Source of the DNA: Evernia prunastri
Taxonomy: Eukaryota > Ascomycota > Lecanoromycetes > Lecanorales > Parmeliaceae
Length of the DNA: 64,000 nucleotides
Direction of reading: 5' to 3'
NCBI GenBank assembly: GCA_003184365.1
Contig: NKYR01000134.1
Coordinates: 1 to 64,000 of the forward strand
Made by a program: the position numbers and the translations under genes. The notes below the pieces were generated by a model. It worked only from the letters and a program-made list of their open reading frames with translations, searched no databases and had not been told where the DNA came from. Shown piece by piece: positions 31,752-44,915 of the stretch (within the stretch, counting starts at the first letter, position 1; every line of letters begins with the position of its first letter).

Positions 31752-34531
31752 ATGGCTCACGGCGACGCCGCATCACCATCAGATCAGCATGAAGAAGCGC
31801 TGAAGCAGATACTCTCCATTGTGCAGTCGATACAGAAAGACCATCGGCATCTCTCTGCTGCCGTAGAGTCTATCCAAGAACAGGTCAAAGTCATTTCAGG
31901 AGTCAAGCAGGCGCACGACATTGACGGAAGAAACCAAGCATCACAAGGCGGCACTGCCCCAACTCAGCCTTTGTCGGCAGGAGGTCAGCAGAGCACCAGG
32001 GGTACTGATCCCAGTCCCAGTCCCAATGCTCAAGCTTCTTCGCTGGAATTTGGTCCTGTAGGGCCTGGCGAAGCTCGTAGTGATGGGGAGCCACTCTATG
32101 GGCGGAAACACAGTGCTACTGCCATCTCAAGGATCGTCTTAACAACTTATCCAGGGCAGTCGGGCATAGACCCTCTAACTATGAATTGGGGACATGTTGA
32201 CGCGCTTGAACGAGGTCCCGTCGTAGTGTCACGTAGTCAGAGTACTGTCAGGCGTCGAAACGGTAAGCGAGGCTGATTGTGTATTTCTTGAGGTATCTCT
32301 GACCTTCGTGTGGTTAGCAATCGGTGCTCATGGCGGCTCATACTCCGTTTACCATGCTTTAGCCGTAGCAAGCAAACATCTCGATGTGGATTATAAACCA
32401 GACTTCACCAACAGCGAACCGGCTATAAACATTGGCCCTTTTCCCCAGTGGAAGAAGATTGTCTCCATAGACCCTCTCGGTCATCTGAGCCCTTGGTTGT
32501 TTTCTGAGCTGGTGCGCGACGAGAACATACATATCAGACCAAGTATAGCTGTTACCAAGGCGGTACGTGTTTCCAAGGTCTATCTTTCTTTCCCTTCTTG
32601 CAACAAATGTTGCGTATCAAAACGTGTCTTGGGACTCGTTACTGTTGAGATGCATTTAGAGGCTCGATAAAGCCCCTCAAAGAGAATGCTGACTGCGAAA
32701 CCGCAACCCAGCATATGAGACTGCCCGAGCTTGAGCAAAGTGTCCGTGAGGGTCGCATCATCCCGGATAAGAAGATATGTCTCAACGATTCTGGAGAATT
32801 AGCCGTGACAAAGTTCGCGGTTGAGCCGGTTTGGTATCTCCCTGGTGTCGCAGAGCGTTTTGGAATAGGTATGACATTCATCCGAACTGTGAGACTGAAT
32901 CTCGATATCAATGTCTTCTCAAATATACGCGAACACTAACTCGCACCAGAGGAAAGGGCTTTGCGTAGATCTCTATTCGAGAATACAGGAGGATCCTTTC
33001 CAGAGCTGATAACGCGTGGAGACATCAAGCTTTTTCTCCCTCGTACGTAATTTTCGTGTTCAATATTCCTTTCTTATGGGATGAGTTCCGAATCTCAGGA
33101 TATGACTTGGGAGTCCCATTAACTTGGCATGTTCCAAGACTCTACGCCCTCAGACAGACTACACTGACTCCGAAATCATATTCAAGCTATCGGAGGCCTA
33201 ACGGTCTACTGCTTCGGCGATCCTGCAAAGATGGCAAACCCAAACGTCAGACTAGCTCTCCGCGTCCATGACGAGTGTAACGGTCAGTTATCTTCCGGCC
33301 CATTCTTACCTGATCCGTATCTTCATCCTCAGCTGCGAAAGTTGTTGCAGGAGTATGACAATCCTTCGGCCGTTTTCACGACCCGAATTGCATCCCAAAA
33401 TAAACCTGTTGACTCCGAGATCATTTAGGCAGTGATGTTTTTGGCTCCGATATTTGCACCTGGTAAGTTCTTTCTCTTTTGTACCACACTTTCAGATATA
33501 AGAATGGGTCGGGAAAACGAGTGCCATTTTTTGCACTCCGTCAAAGCCGTCTTACTATCGAAGAGATGCTAATTCCAATCTCTCAAGCCGTCCTTACCTG
33601 ATCTTTGGCGTCGAGGAAGCAGTCAAAGAAGCACAGAATGGCGGAAGTGGCGTCGTTATCTATTTTCGCAAAGAGGGCAGAGCACTTGGCGAAGTAACGA
33701 AATATCTCGTGTACAATGCTCGTATGTTCCCTTGAAGCTCATACATCGCACACGGTTTGCAAATCTACTACTGATATCGCAAAATCCAAGGTAAACGAGG
33801 AACAGATCGTACGTTTCTCCTCTTCCCTTGTTGAGCGACTGGCAGGCTCAATGCTTTCAAGGTGCTAGTGAATATTTCCAAAGAACGGAGAACATTGCTG
33901 GCGTCAAGGTTTGGCAATTGCTAAAAATCGCTTTCACTAAATCCACTAACTGGTGCAGGATATGCGATTTCAAGCACTGATGCCGGATGTATGTCTGCAA
34001 AATTGCGTTTTCAATGGCCTCCGTTGACAAGCAATCTCTAGATACTGCACTGGCTCGGCATCACCAAGATTGATCGCATGCTAAGCATGTCAAAGTGAGC
34101 TCTGCTCCGAAGAACATCGTCCGCCGTTTGGGCGAGCAGAAAAACAGGGCTGATTATAGATCCCTCCAGCATGAAATACGATGCTATTGTCGACCAGGGC
34201 ATAGTCATCCATGAGCGTGTCCCCATTCCTGAAAGGCTCATTCCAGAAGACAGCAGAGTAGAAATCGATGCAAAGATCTACGCGGGCTATTTTACGAACG
34301 AAAAGGTGCCGAGCATGGAAGAATTAAGTCAAGTGCATGGCAGGGCTTGGTATGTACATTTCTTGAATGGGTTTTCTTCTCCTCTCTTGTGCCAATACTT
34401 GGAAAATAGAATAGGTTTCACGCGGACAATGCTCATCATGCTCACCAAAGTCTGTGGTCGAATATATTTCATTAATCCTGAAGGAGCAGTACTGACTTCG
34501 AAGTGGATGTAGGGAGGATGTTGACCATTGA
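31752..34531 (+). CDS. URC1: URC1-like GTP cyclohydrolase II homologue (uracil catabolism)
   Basis: A 13-exon model fits: 31752-32262, 32318-32562, 32712-32868, 32950-33042, 33187-33282, 33430-33463, 33598-33721, 33791-33808, 33862-33908, 33959-33988, 34042-34094, 34170-34349 and 34513-34531. The N-terminal 110 residues are low complexity. Next is the GTP-cyclohydrolase N-terminal domain (AIGAHGGSYSVYHALAVA). The cyclohydrolase II core has the zinc motif HDECN...CTC assembled across exons and the catalytic-region motif RKEGRALGEV. URC1 in Lachancea acts in reductive-independent uracil degradation. Exon 8 is only 18 nt. The start is the first ATG; the join near 33042/33187 is the least certain. 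Confidence 0.82.
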
Positions 34532-35033
34532 CTTTAGAGCATATGATGTCTCTAAATTAAAAGAAATTTACTAGATATTTGCTGCAAGAACCGGTCTGTG
34601 GATATGTTTCGGTCGACGATTGATCCACTCTTGAGAGTGATCATGACCTCATAGCATAGCCGCTTTCATATGCTTTTCCATAGGTCTGCAACGTAGCAAT
34701 ACAAAATGGACTGCATTGTACAGTCGCTAACCTCAAGCGTCCATGACGAAGTATCTTCTTGTTGATGTGCAAGTCTACCCTCAAACAGTTGGCGAATTCT
34801 CCAGGCCGAGGACGCGAGTTAGGTAGATACGGCAAAGATAGAGATGTATGAGAAGATAATACCTGTGGATGGGTAAATGCCTCGTACTGGCCCAAGAATC
34901 CTTGCTTACTGTAGAACTTGGCGCGGGAAGCGCCAAGCTTTTGGAGCACCTCGCTAAAAGAATTACCCACAAAATTCCCTTCTACTCTTGGAAAACAACC
35001 CCCCAGCTCCAAGTTTCGTTCCAAATTGCAATC
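34532..35033. other. Intergenic, eS1 upstream region
   Basis: This 502-bp stretch precedes the eS1 start codon. A 150-codon minus-strand open frame covers part of it but has no recognised domain and overlaps the ribosomal gene start, so it is not called. Confidence 0.6.
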
Positions 35034-36034
35034 ATGGCTGTGGGAAAGTGAGTTTCTTTTTCTGATACACGGGCACCAGTGTTCGATGGTCATTGTCCAT
35101 GCTGACTATGGTCCCAGGAACAAGCGCCTTTCGAAGGGCAAGAAAGGACTCAAGAAGAGGACGCAAGACCCCTTCACTCGCAAAGACTGGTATTCGGTCA
35201 AGGTACGAGAGTTGTATGTTTCAACTCCAGCCTCCAACTAAAATACTCTAGGCGCCATCGACCTTCCAAGTTCGCGAGTATGCACAATCCTCCAAGATCC
35301 ACCAAATTGATAGCTAAGATCTGTAGTGTTGGGAAAACACTCGTTAACAGGACCACCGGTCTTAAGAATGCGAATGACGCTCTGAAGGGGAGGATTTTCG
35401 AGGTCTCTCTGGCCGATCTGCAGAAGGACGAAGACCATGCGTTCCGAAAGGTCAAGCTCAGGGTCGACGAGGTGCAGGGCAAGAATTGCTTGACCAACTT
35501 CCACGGACTTGATTTCACATCAGACAAATTACGCTCACTGGTCCGCAAGTGGCAGTCTCTCATCGAAGCAAACGTGGTCGTTAAGTCTACGGACGATTAT
35601 CTTCTTCGCCTTTTCGCCATAGCATTTACGAAGAGACGACCCAACCAGATCAAGAAAACTACGTACGCCCGATCGTCACAAATACGTGCGATACGCAAGA
35701 AGATGGTTGAGATTATTCAACGCGAAGCATCCAGCTGCACACTCTCCCAGCTGACAACTAAGCTGATCCCTGAGGTGATTGGCCGTGAAATCGAAAAGGC
35801 CACGCAAGGCATTTATCCCTTACAAAATGTTCGTCAATCCGTCTGCAGTTGATTCTCTTAAGCCCTCTTTGTCTTGCTAAGTCGATATAGGTCCACATTC
35901 GAAAAGTCAAGCTGTTGAAGGCGCCGAAATTCGACCTAGGCGCTCTTCTCAATCTTCATGGTGAATCAACTACGGACGAGCAAGGGCAGAAGGTTGAGCG
36001 GGAATTTAAGGAGACGGTGCTGCCTGAAGTTTAA
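35034..36034 (+). CDS. RPS1: 40S ribosomal protein eS1 (S3a)
   Basis: Exons are 35034-35047, 35118-35202, 35252-35277, 35327-35828 and 35891-36034. The product starts MAVGKNKRLSKGKKGLKKR, contains DPFTRKDWYSVKAPSTFQVR and KVREDE-like basic and acidic patches, and ends REFKETVLPEV. It is about 256 residues, the usual length. It is a structural protein of the small subunit near the mRNA exit site. Three very short 5' exons are typical of ribosomal protein genes in filamentous fungi. Confidence 0.95.
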
Positions 36035-36349
36035 ACGTTGGCTGGTTGGTGAGCAGAGGACTTTACGCAGCAGTGCTCTTGCGCGATTCCGTGCAAGCAT
36101 AACATCATAGGCGTTAACCTGCATTTATCCGAATACAACCTCATCGGTCTTTGCATGCTTATCTTACAAAATCGAGTTGAAACAACTCAACGCACTCTTC
36201 GCACTCGATCTTACAACCGTAACTTGATAAAGGCAGTGGTGAACCTTACCATTCTAATTGTGGGTTTTGACAATCCACGTTTTCCGTCATGGAGAGATTT
36301 GATGGAGAGTAAGGGCGTCAAATACTCTCAAGGGCTCGATAGCGCCTCA
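36035..36349. terminator. Convergent 3' region between eS1 and the IMO32-like gene
   Basis: These 315 bases separate two convergent stop codons, so both transcripts must end here. No specific signal is called. Confidence 0.5.
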
Positions 36350-37486
36350 TCATGTGTCGTCCCCTCCCTCTGCCTCCTGTAAAAATTCCACCACAGCTAG
36401 CAGATCAGCATTGAGAGCGAGCAGAGAGATACCAGGGACTACCTTGTCTGAAAGCCTCGGGCTTCTCTGAGATCACCCAATGACCGCTGTCAATATCGAT
36501 CAACTTAAACATCGGGAAGAACCGTCCGATCAAAGGCAGCACATCGTCGGCTACATAATGACTTTTTGTACCACGAATAATCAGTGTTTGGCCATCGTAG
36601 CGGACCTCATCAGGGTCACTGAAAGTGAAATCGCCCATTTTGTCGAGACTCGAGGCGAGGATCTTGATTGGGATACGAAGCCGTAAATTTTCTCCGTCCG
36701 ATGACCGTACAAGATTGGCGAGGAGAAACTGCCGAATGGGCAGGGCCTGACGGAGTAAGACTAACATTGGAATTAGGCAGGGACCGGTAGCTGACCAACC
36801 TTCTCATACTCCTTGAGAATTTCGTCTGCTTCGGCTTGACTCTTGACCTGGGCTTCCTCGATATCCCGCATACCTTGAACGTACTTGTGGAAATCACTCT
36901 TCAGATTCGCATTGACGGGTGCGTTATCAACTGATATCAAAGCTCCCACAAGCTGAGGGAATCGCAGTGCCACGGTCATTGCTACTTTGGCGCCCCTTTC
37001 GTGCCTTCAGCTTTTTGAATATCTTATGCAAAGAACGAGCACCGACATCGAATGTCCTATAAGTGTAGGTGACCGCAGATTATGCTGTTGGATAAACACC
37101 TCAACATCACTGGCCATCGCTGAGTAGTCGTGCTCTGGATCGTGCGGTGAGTCGCCATGGTTCCTCAAATCCTGGAGGGTCATCAGCCGAACGTATTGCC
37201 TTCGCCGCCATATCAAAGACTAACAAGCGTATACACTGGCGTTTTCAGATCCTGTGCAAGTGCCCTACCTCTATTAGATGACGCGATCCAAAGCTGGGCG
37301 TGAGAAGCCATACTTACTGATGGTCCTGTTGTTTTGCTTAGAGCCAAACAACCCGTGCAAAAGGATCAAAGGGGCATGGCCCGGTTCGGGCTTATGAGGC
37401 TCATGCAGATTGTACGCCAAGCTCAGCCCGCGCTTGAAGCACCTTGCAAGAGAACGATGTCTCCAGGCTCGACTAAGAGGTAGCAT
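36350..37486 (-). CDS. Mitochondrial alpha/beta hydrolase (IMO32/ABHD11-like)
   Basis: Exons are 37486-37318, 37264-37225, 37171-37047, 36995-36800, 36746-36443 and 36396-36350. The arginine-rich N-terminus (MLPLSRAWRHRSLARCFKRG) looks like a mitochondrial presequence. The core has LILLHGLFGSKQN, DLRNHGDSPH and the nucleophile elbow GHSMGAK, whose Ser-Met codon is split by an intron. The catalytic His lies in DSGHWVISEKPEAF. Yeast Imo32 is a mitochondrial presequence-processing substrate, and human ABHD11 is a mitochondrial hydrolase linked to 2-oxoglutarate dehydrogenase. The substrate here is unknown. Confidence 0.85.
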
Positions 37487-37639
37487 TGATTGAGATTCTT
37501 CCTTTCTTCTCGGCCACGATCTTACAAATCAGAACCCTGTCACAGCAAAATACTGCGATGCTTGCTCGCCCAGCAGAGAAAATCAGGTACTCGGGTTACA
37601 GCAGCGGTTTGAACACCCTGGTAGGGCTCGGATTGATTG

Positions 37640-37760
37640 ATTGATTGATTATGTCATACTACCCTGAAGTTAGTCCCTTAGTGAGCCAACTATGCGAGAT
37701 TACATAATCCGTCTATCAGTCAATTCAGTCAATTATACTGCTCCACTAGCAAAAGTGAGA
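37640..37760 (-). repeat. GATT-run fragment, possible non-LTR tail
   Basis: A run of about five ATTG units near 37630-37650 is followed by un-RIPped sequence and then AT-rich DNA at 37760. It resembles the tails at 13751 and 44056, and may be a 5'-truncated member of that family at the edge of the second RIP desert. Confidence 0.4.
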
Positions 37761-39790
37761 CTATACAAATCGATATAAATTCACTTATTATCTTATTGCA
37801 TATATTCTTATAAGAAGATATTTTATTACGCTAAGATCTTTATATCGTAATCGCGTTTTACTTATTAATATTATATCTTTTTATTCTTTATCGAGAACTC
37901 GAAATTATTTAATAAATTTAGTTTTTTATATAAAATTCGTCGTTATAAAGACGTAGTAAAATATTATTAATATATCTTCGTAAGTTATTATCTCTTTTTA
38001 TATCTTTCTTCTTTATACTATTTAAAATATATTTCTTTACTTTATATATAATTTATATTTATAGCGAGTGATCTGTTGAGTTCGTTTATATTCGTATTTA
38101 TCGTTATTAATATTTAATGTTCTTCTATCGAATAGAAAGATTCTAAGATCGATCTTTTCAATTCGTATTTATATAATTAATAATATTTTAACACGTTTAA
38201 TTTTAGCGTGTAATCGTATAATTTTATTAAATAATACAATTTAAATCTTTCTTAGAGCATTATCGCGCGTTTCTTTAATCTATTCTTTAATTTATTATTA
38301 ATATATATATTTTCTAATAACTATTTTAATCGTTACTATTATTTTATACTAAATAATTAATAATAAAATTATCTCGTTAATATCTCTTTCTAACACTCTA
38401 TTATATATCGTTTTCGTTCTTTAGTCGATAATCTTTTATATCTCTATATCGATTTATTCGTTATTTATAATATCGATATAAATCGATATTTAATGTAATT
38501 TAATAAAGATTTCTTACTTTCGAAGAGCATTAATTATTTAAACTATATATATAACATAAATTTAATCTAATCTCTTTTCTAAATCTTTAATAACTTTTAT
38601 AAATAACTAATTATTAATATTAGATTCATAAATTTTATTTATAATGCGAGAGGTTAAAAAAATCAAAAAACTAATTTTTTGCTTTTTTTTTCGCATTTAA
38701 ACTAACTTATTTCTTAAGAGTAGAAATTTTCAGCTTAACTGTTATCAATATTTATAAGATCGATTATAATAATTTTTAATTCTCTAAATAGCGTAAAGAA
38801 GTCTCCACAATCAAAAAAAAAAACCGTAAAAAGGTAATAGAAAAGTAAAAAGTTATTGAAGTTGCAAGAAAATTATATTCAAATTTTGATGTTTCTACGC
38901 TCGAAAGACCTAGCGAATTAACTAAGCACAAAAAGCGTAATAGAATAGAATTTATAATTGACTGCACATACAAATTCAAGATTTTTTAGCTCAGTTCTAT
39001 CTTATAATATTATATATATTAATAATAATCGTATCGATAGAATATAATCGATTAAATGTTACAATAATTAATATCTAAATAATTTTATGTAACTCGATTA
39101 AATAGACGATATATTAAATATTAGATCTTATAAATATTTATTAAAACGATTTTATTATATGAAATATCGCTATTACTTCGATCTTTTTATTAATTTCGTT
39201 ATTATTAATATAGAATATCATATAATTCTTCATTATAAATTATTTAGATAACTTTTTTACTATCTCTTTAATTTTATAAATAATCGTTTTTAAAAAAAAT
39301 TATTTCGATAAAACGTTAAATAATTATAATTTTTCGAGCTGTTAAATATTATTATAAAGAGATTTAAATTTATTAATATATCTCTTTAATAGATTAGTTA
39401 GTCTATTTTTTCTTAATTTTCTCTTAAATTTTCATTACTTCGTGCGAGACTTAATAATAAAAAAACTTATTATAATTCTTAATATCGTTTTAGAGATTAA
39501 TTTCTTTAATTACTATTTAATCGATAGATTATATACTTTTATATCGAGAATTAAAATTAATATAATTTCAAATATTTCTATAATTCTTCTAGTCGTAAGC
39601 GATTAAATTCTTTATAACGCTATTGAATAAAATTTATTATATTTCGAAGAATTTTCGAATTAGTATTAAATCGAGTAGTTATACGAGATTATCGTCTAAT
39701 ATAATTAATATATATTCTTATAATCGTTACTTTAAATAAATTTCGATATTCTTATTAATACTTTTATACTCTTAATAATTTTAACGCGAA
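37760..39790. repeat. RIP-degenerate AT-rich DNA with one unmutated patch
   Basis: No gene is recognisable. CpA and TpG are nearly absent except in 38643-38998, which keeps normal dinucleotides and may be a later insertion. It has no recognisable coding content. Confidence 0.5.
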
Positions 39791-42700
39791 TTTGTCAACG
39801 AAGATAGTCGAAAGATCTGTTAAGAAACGTGTGAGACAGTCGCGAGTCAGACGAAGTAGATCGATGAAGATTATCTACTTCAGCAGATACAATCGAAGAA
39901 AGTATATATATATATTCTTTTATCTAACTGCTCTGTTACTCTTTAAGAATTAATATTTATATAAACGAAGAATACAATATACGTGCTTCGACGAGTCTTA
40001 TTAGATTAAGCTATTCTTATTAAATCAAGTTAATTATTATATTAATTCTTTTAAAATCAAGTCGATTTATATATTATAAATATCTTCGTTAGAGAACGAA
40101 TCTTCTTAAAAATAATATTGTCGAGACGTTTTATTAGATTTTAACGAGATACGATTAGTCTTGATATAATTTAATCGCTTTTTACTCGCATTATCGAGTT
40201 AAAAATAAAACTCGCTTAATAACATACGTTAAATTAATACTTTATTCGTTTATAAAAAAAACGAGATTTAATAAATTTGAGAGATCTAGTAATAAGAAGT
40301 CAAATTATCTTTTCTATCGTTATCGAAGATAATAATATTATATACGTTTTAAGAGAAGCGAGTGAAATATAAAAAGTTATTAGTTTTTACGAAATTCTTT
40401 ATAAATATACGATTATACATTATCAAGTATAACGACTTCTTTAACTTATAACTAATTTATAACTCGAATATATAAATCTCTACGATATATTTATATCTTA
40501 ACAATAAAATTAAAATTTGAATTTAATCATTAAGATTTTAAGAAAGATAAGAAATCTTTAAAGATTAAAATAAGTTATAAAAATAATTATTAAAGAATTA
40601 TTTTATCGAAGACGTCGAATTAGATATTAAATTTAAGATAAAAAAAATTCGAATAAAATAAAATAAGTTTATTTATGATTTTATTAATCGATTCGAAATA
40701 GTAATAACGAACTTGTTATAAAACGATTTTATAATTTATTATATTTTTCGAAGAAAATTAACGTTAGATATTTTCGATCGAATACAATAATTTTATTTAA
40801 AGCTTTTAAATATTTTTATAAAGTTTAAAAAACTAATATAATAGATCGAGAATTATTTTAAAATTCGTAAACGAACTTTCAAAGAAAAGAAAAATCTCGA
40901 TAATTAAGTTAAGCGAGTTTATTTCTTAAATAATAAACAATCTTTAATTATTTCTTTAGTTAATAATTATCAATCTCTATAAGATCTAATAATTAAGTTA
41001 AATTCTTTATCGATTTTTAATAATAATAAACGTATTAATATCTATACGAATTGTCGAAAGAAACGTCGAAATATAAAATCGTATATACGTTATAAATGAA
41101 AAGAATACTAAATTAAATAATATATTGTCGAGTTAGTTTATTGCTCGTATATAAAAAACGTTAATCTATAATACTCGAAACGATATTATAAAATAACTAA
41201 GGTTTTAAAGATTATTTGATATAATTAAAAAAAGTATCGTCAAATAATTAAAATTTAATTTTAAAATTATTATCGAAACAATTAAGACGTAATATAACGC
41301 GATAATTGAAAAAATTAGAGAAGAATTTAAAAAAGAAGTTTCTTCGTCTAATTTTAATAAGTCTATTCGAAATAATAAGTAATAATTCGTTTAATTATAT
41401 TTCGACGTAAATTATACTTTAAAAAGATTACGATTTCGATAACTCTTAATATATTAGTATAATTCTTTCTTCTCTTATCGATTATAACGTTACGATAAAT
41501 TTTATAAACGAAGAGTTTATTAAATTCTTAGATTTTAAGTCGTTTTAAGTTCGAATTATTAAAGTTCTAGATATTAATAATAGAATAATAAGTTTCATAT
41601 TAAGTAAGATTCTTTATTATATTAAAATTAGTTTTATCAAAGATTAATATTGTTAATATATCTTTCGCGTTATCTCAATAAATAACTAATCTTTAAATAA
41701 AGTTTAGATATTTAATAATATTAGATTACTAAATTAAAGCGACTTCGATAAAAAATCGAAAATAATTCGATTTATATCTATTATATTATTACTGCTAATT
41801 TATTAATTTAAATTTTATTCATTTTTTATTTTAAATATATTAATATATTTAATAAAGAGATCGAAATTATATTACTTTCACTTCGAAAAAAATTAAATTA
41901 TAATATCAATTTGTAATCTAAGATCACGTCTTCTTTCGATTCGTTATATAACTTATTAAAATTAGAAATAATTATTTTAAAGAATTATATAGAGTAAAAT
42001 TTCAAATTAGATTTTATTAGACGTTTAAAATTATTCGTCAATTTTTTTATTTTATTGGTTAAAAAAAAGAATAATAGACTTCGTTTTTATATAAATTATC
42101 GTATTTTAAATATCATTATCGTGCGAGATAAATATCTTATTTCGTTAATCTTTAAGATACTTAATCGTCTTCGTCGCGTTAAGATTTATATAAAAATTAA
42201 TTTTCGAGATATTTATAATTTAATTCGAGTTAAAGAAAACGATAAATAAAAAATCGTCTTTCGAATTAAATATAAATTATTTAAATATTATATAATATCT
42301 TTTAAGCTTGTTAATATTTTAGCTATATTTTAATCTTATATCGATAAAATATTAATAGACGTCACTGTGATAATCTATTTAAACGATATTTTTATTTATT
42401 TTAATAATTTTAAAAAATATGAAATGTACATTAAAAAAGTCTTAAACGCTTTATTAAAATATAAATTATTTATAAAACTCGAAAAGTGCGAATTTAGCGT
42501 TAATACTATCGAGTTTCTTAACTATATTATAAATTTTAATAATATCTTTATAAAATCTAATAGAGTGTCGACGATTATCGATTAATCTCGATCTACGATA
42601 ATTAAATAGACTTAATTATTTCTTAAGTTTTATAATTTTTATCGTCGCTTTATTTGAGAATATAACTTTATTATATAATAAATAATTAAAATTGTTAAAA

Positions 42701-44054
42701 TTGTTATTTCTTTTACTTAAAATATCGAAATAGAATTAATTTTTTAGAATTTTAAAAGAGTATTTATAAAAATATTTTTATTAATTTATTATAATTTAAT
42801 TATTATCTCTCAAATCGAGATAAAAGTTAATAATTTAATTTTTATTAATATTCTCTTATAAATATAAAAGAACTTATATTCGTATTTAATAACGTTTTAT
42901 AATTATAAATTTATCTCGATTAAATAAAATTATAAAACGTCTAATTAAGAACTTTTAATAATTATAGTATTCTTTTAGATCTAACGAAAATATTTAAAAA
43001 AGACTCGATATCGCATTATTATTATTATAGATTATTATAATTTTAAATTCTTTTTGACGTCGAAGACTTTAAATCGTAGATAGACTTATTAAATCGAATT
43101 TCTATTAATCTTCGATTTTGAAATTTAATATCGATTAAAAAAAAATCGATTAACAGATTATCGCGTCGAGAAGATTATCACGAATTTAATATAATTTATA
43201 TAATGATTTTATTCTTTAAATTTACTTTAACGATTATAAATAAAAATTAAATAATTTTAAAATAAATAGCGAAGAGTTTAAAAGATTTAAATAATAAAGA
43301 TATCGTAGATTATATAAACGAATTATTAAGACTTTCGTAAATTATTATATAAATAATTATTAAAGAATTAAAGAGCGATTATAATTATTAATAATATATC
43401 GATTTATTATATATTTAGAGAAATCGTTTCTACGTATTTCGAAATAAAGATCTAGAATTATATATTATTAAAAACTTTTATAATTCGTTTATAGTAAATA
43501 ATATAAATCGAGATAAAATCATCAGTCGTATTCGTCGTTAATTTTATTAATTTAATATAAATTACGATATAGCGAAGTATATAAGAATCTATAATATATG
43601 TCAACGATTTAAAAAGATTCGATATCTTTTATATAAAGAATAAACTCTCGTATTTATTTTAGACGACTCGTAAAGATTTATTATTATCGACTTTATCACG
43701 AATCTATTAGATAATCGATATTCTATCAACGAAATAATCTTTAATTGTATTATAATAATAATAAATCGATTTAATAAAATATATTACTACGTATTTTATC
43801 GTAAGATCTTAATCTTAAAATCATTTACGACGCTTTTTATTCGCGAAATCTATCGTTTTTATAATACATCGAAGAATATTATCAACGATAGAGATAGTCT
43901 ATTTACGTCTTACTTTTAATAATATCTAATATAAATCTTAAGAATTAATTATAATTTCTCGATCGTTTATTATTAATAAATAGACAATTTCACGAAGCGT
44001 TAAAATTAAATTATCGAATAATATCCTTAAATATATATTAATTATTAATAAGAT
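39790..44054 (+). mobile_element. pol: RIP-degenerate Ty3/gypsy retrotransposon
   Basis: A plausible LTR start (TGTCAACGAAG) lies at about 39794. The reverse transcriptase is clear at 42055-42585: two open stretches show RFYINYRILN, FRDIYNL and the catalytic box as YLND (second Asp of YLDD mutated to Asn by one transition). Integrase remnants with DFITNLLDN-type residues follow at about 43690-43970. Gag-like sequence is unrecognisable between 40200 and 41900. The element stops inside the integrase C-terminal region, where the non-LTR fragment begins. It is non-functional. Confidence 0.75.
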
Positions 44055-44436
44055 TTGATTGATTGATTGATTGATTGTTTTATACGCCTATGCTAGCTAC
44101 TTGATGTAAGCTAATGAGGGTAACATTAACGCTGAACCAGCTTTACGGCTGGGCGTTGAAGAAACCTGAGGGCGAACCTCTGGACAAAAACTTCAACTAA
44201 ACAGTACGCTCTCCCTTCTGCTGTGCTCCTTAGGAGCCCTATTACACCACCGCACATCTCTCTACTTCTTTGCGCCGACTCTTCTATTCTCTGACTTTTG
44301 TATCTCTGATCGCCCCCGCCTCTAGAGGCGGGTACGATCGCTTCTTCGTGCGCCCTTTTTGGGCTTAATGGTCTCCTCTACCCCGAGGGGTAGTCTTGAC
44401 CGTTGGAGTTGTTCGCTGGCCAACTCGAAGCTGTTN
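44055..44436 (-). mobile_element. Inverted copy of the non-LTR 3' end
   Basis: The reverse complement matches 11226-11605 throughout: coding end, five hairpins, 3' region and CAAT tail. Both copies end at an N at the same base (11226 and 44436). It is inserted into the integrase region of the decayed gypsy element. The missing 5' body is probably hidden by the assembly gap. Confidence 0.8.
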
Positions 44437-44915
44437 GGAGTGGAACTCCCAAAGCGCGTACGATGCGCTGCGTATTCGGTCTGGGTGCCGTGTTTGAAGG
44501 TTCTCGGACGCTGGGAGAGGGGAAATGCACAGCCGGGGGCCGTTGCTGGAAAGGGGTGACCCGTTGGTTTGGTCATTCAAATAGGAACGTGATGGGTCTG
44601 GTGTCAAGGGCAATAGAAGGTCAGCAGGGTACATAACGCGAGATGTTGCTGTAGGGAGTCAGATTTTGTTACCAATGAGTTTACCACATAATTCTACACG
44701 TCGTGGTATATATTTATAAGTGGTTCTGACAAGAATTGGTGGATCTGTGACTGATTTAAAAATTTGTGGACGCGAAGCTCGTTTTTTTGAAATACGGGGT
44801 TTCTGGAGCAGGCGTCCTAACACAAAAGTCCGCGAAGCGATCTAGAATCTTTTGGGCTTAGTCCCGGGTTAGCTTTGGGACTAAGGTAGGACGCCGGCGC
44901 TAGGAGGCAACGACT
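44437..44915. other. Unassigned sequence right of an N join
   Basis: Normal base composition returns. A minus-strand open frame runs across the N from the non-LTR coding end but shows no recognisable domain on this side. Confidence 0.4.

Noticed and set aside
34641..35093. 150-codon minus-strand gene
   Set aside because: It overlaps the start of the ribosomal protein eS1 gene and has no recognisable domain.
42055..42585. Two functional small genes in the second desert
   Set aside because: They are open fragments of RIP-mutated reverse transcriptase, with the catalytic YLDD changed to YLND.
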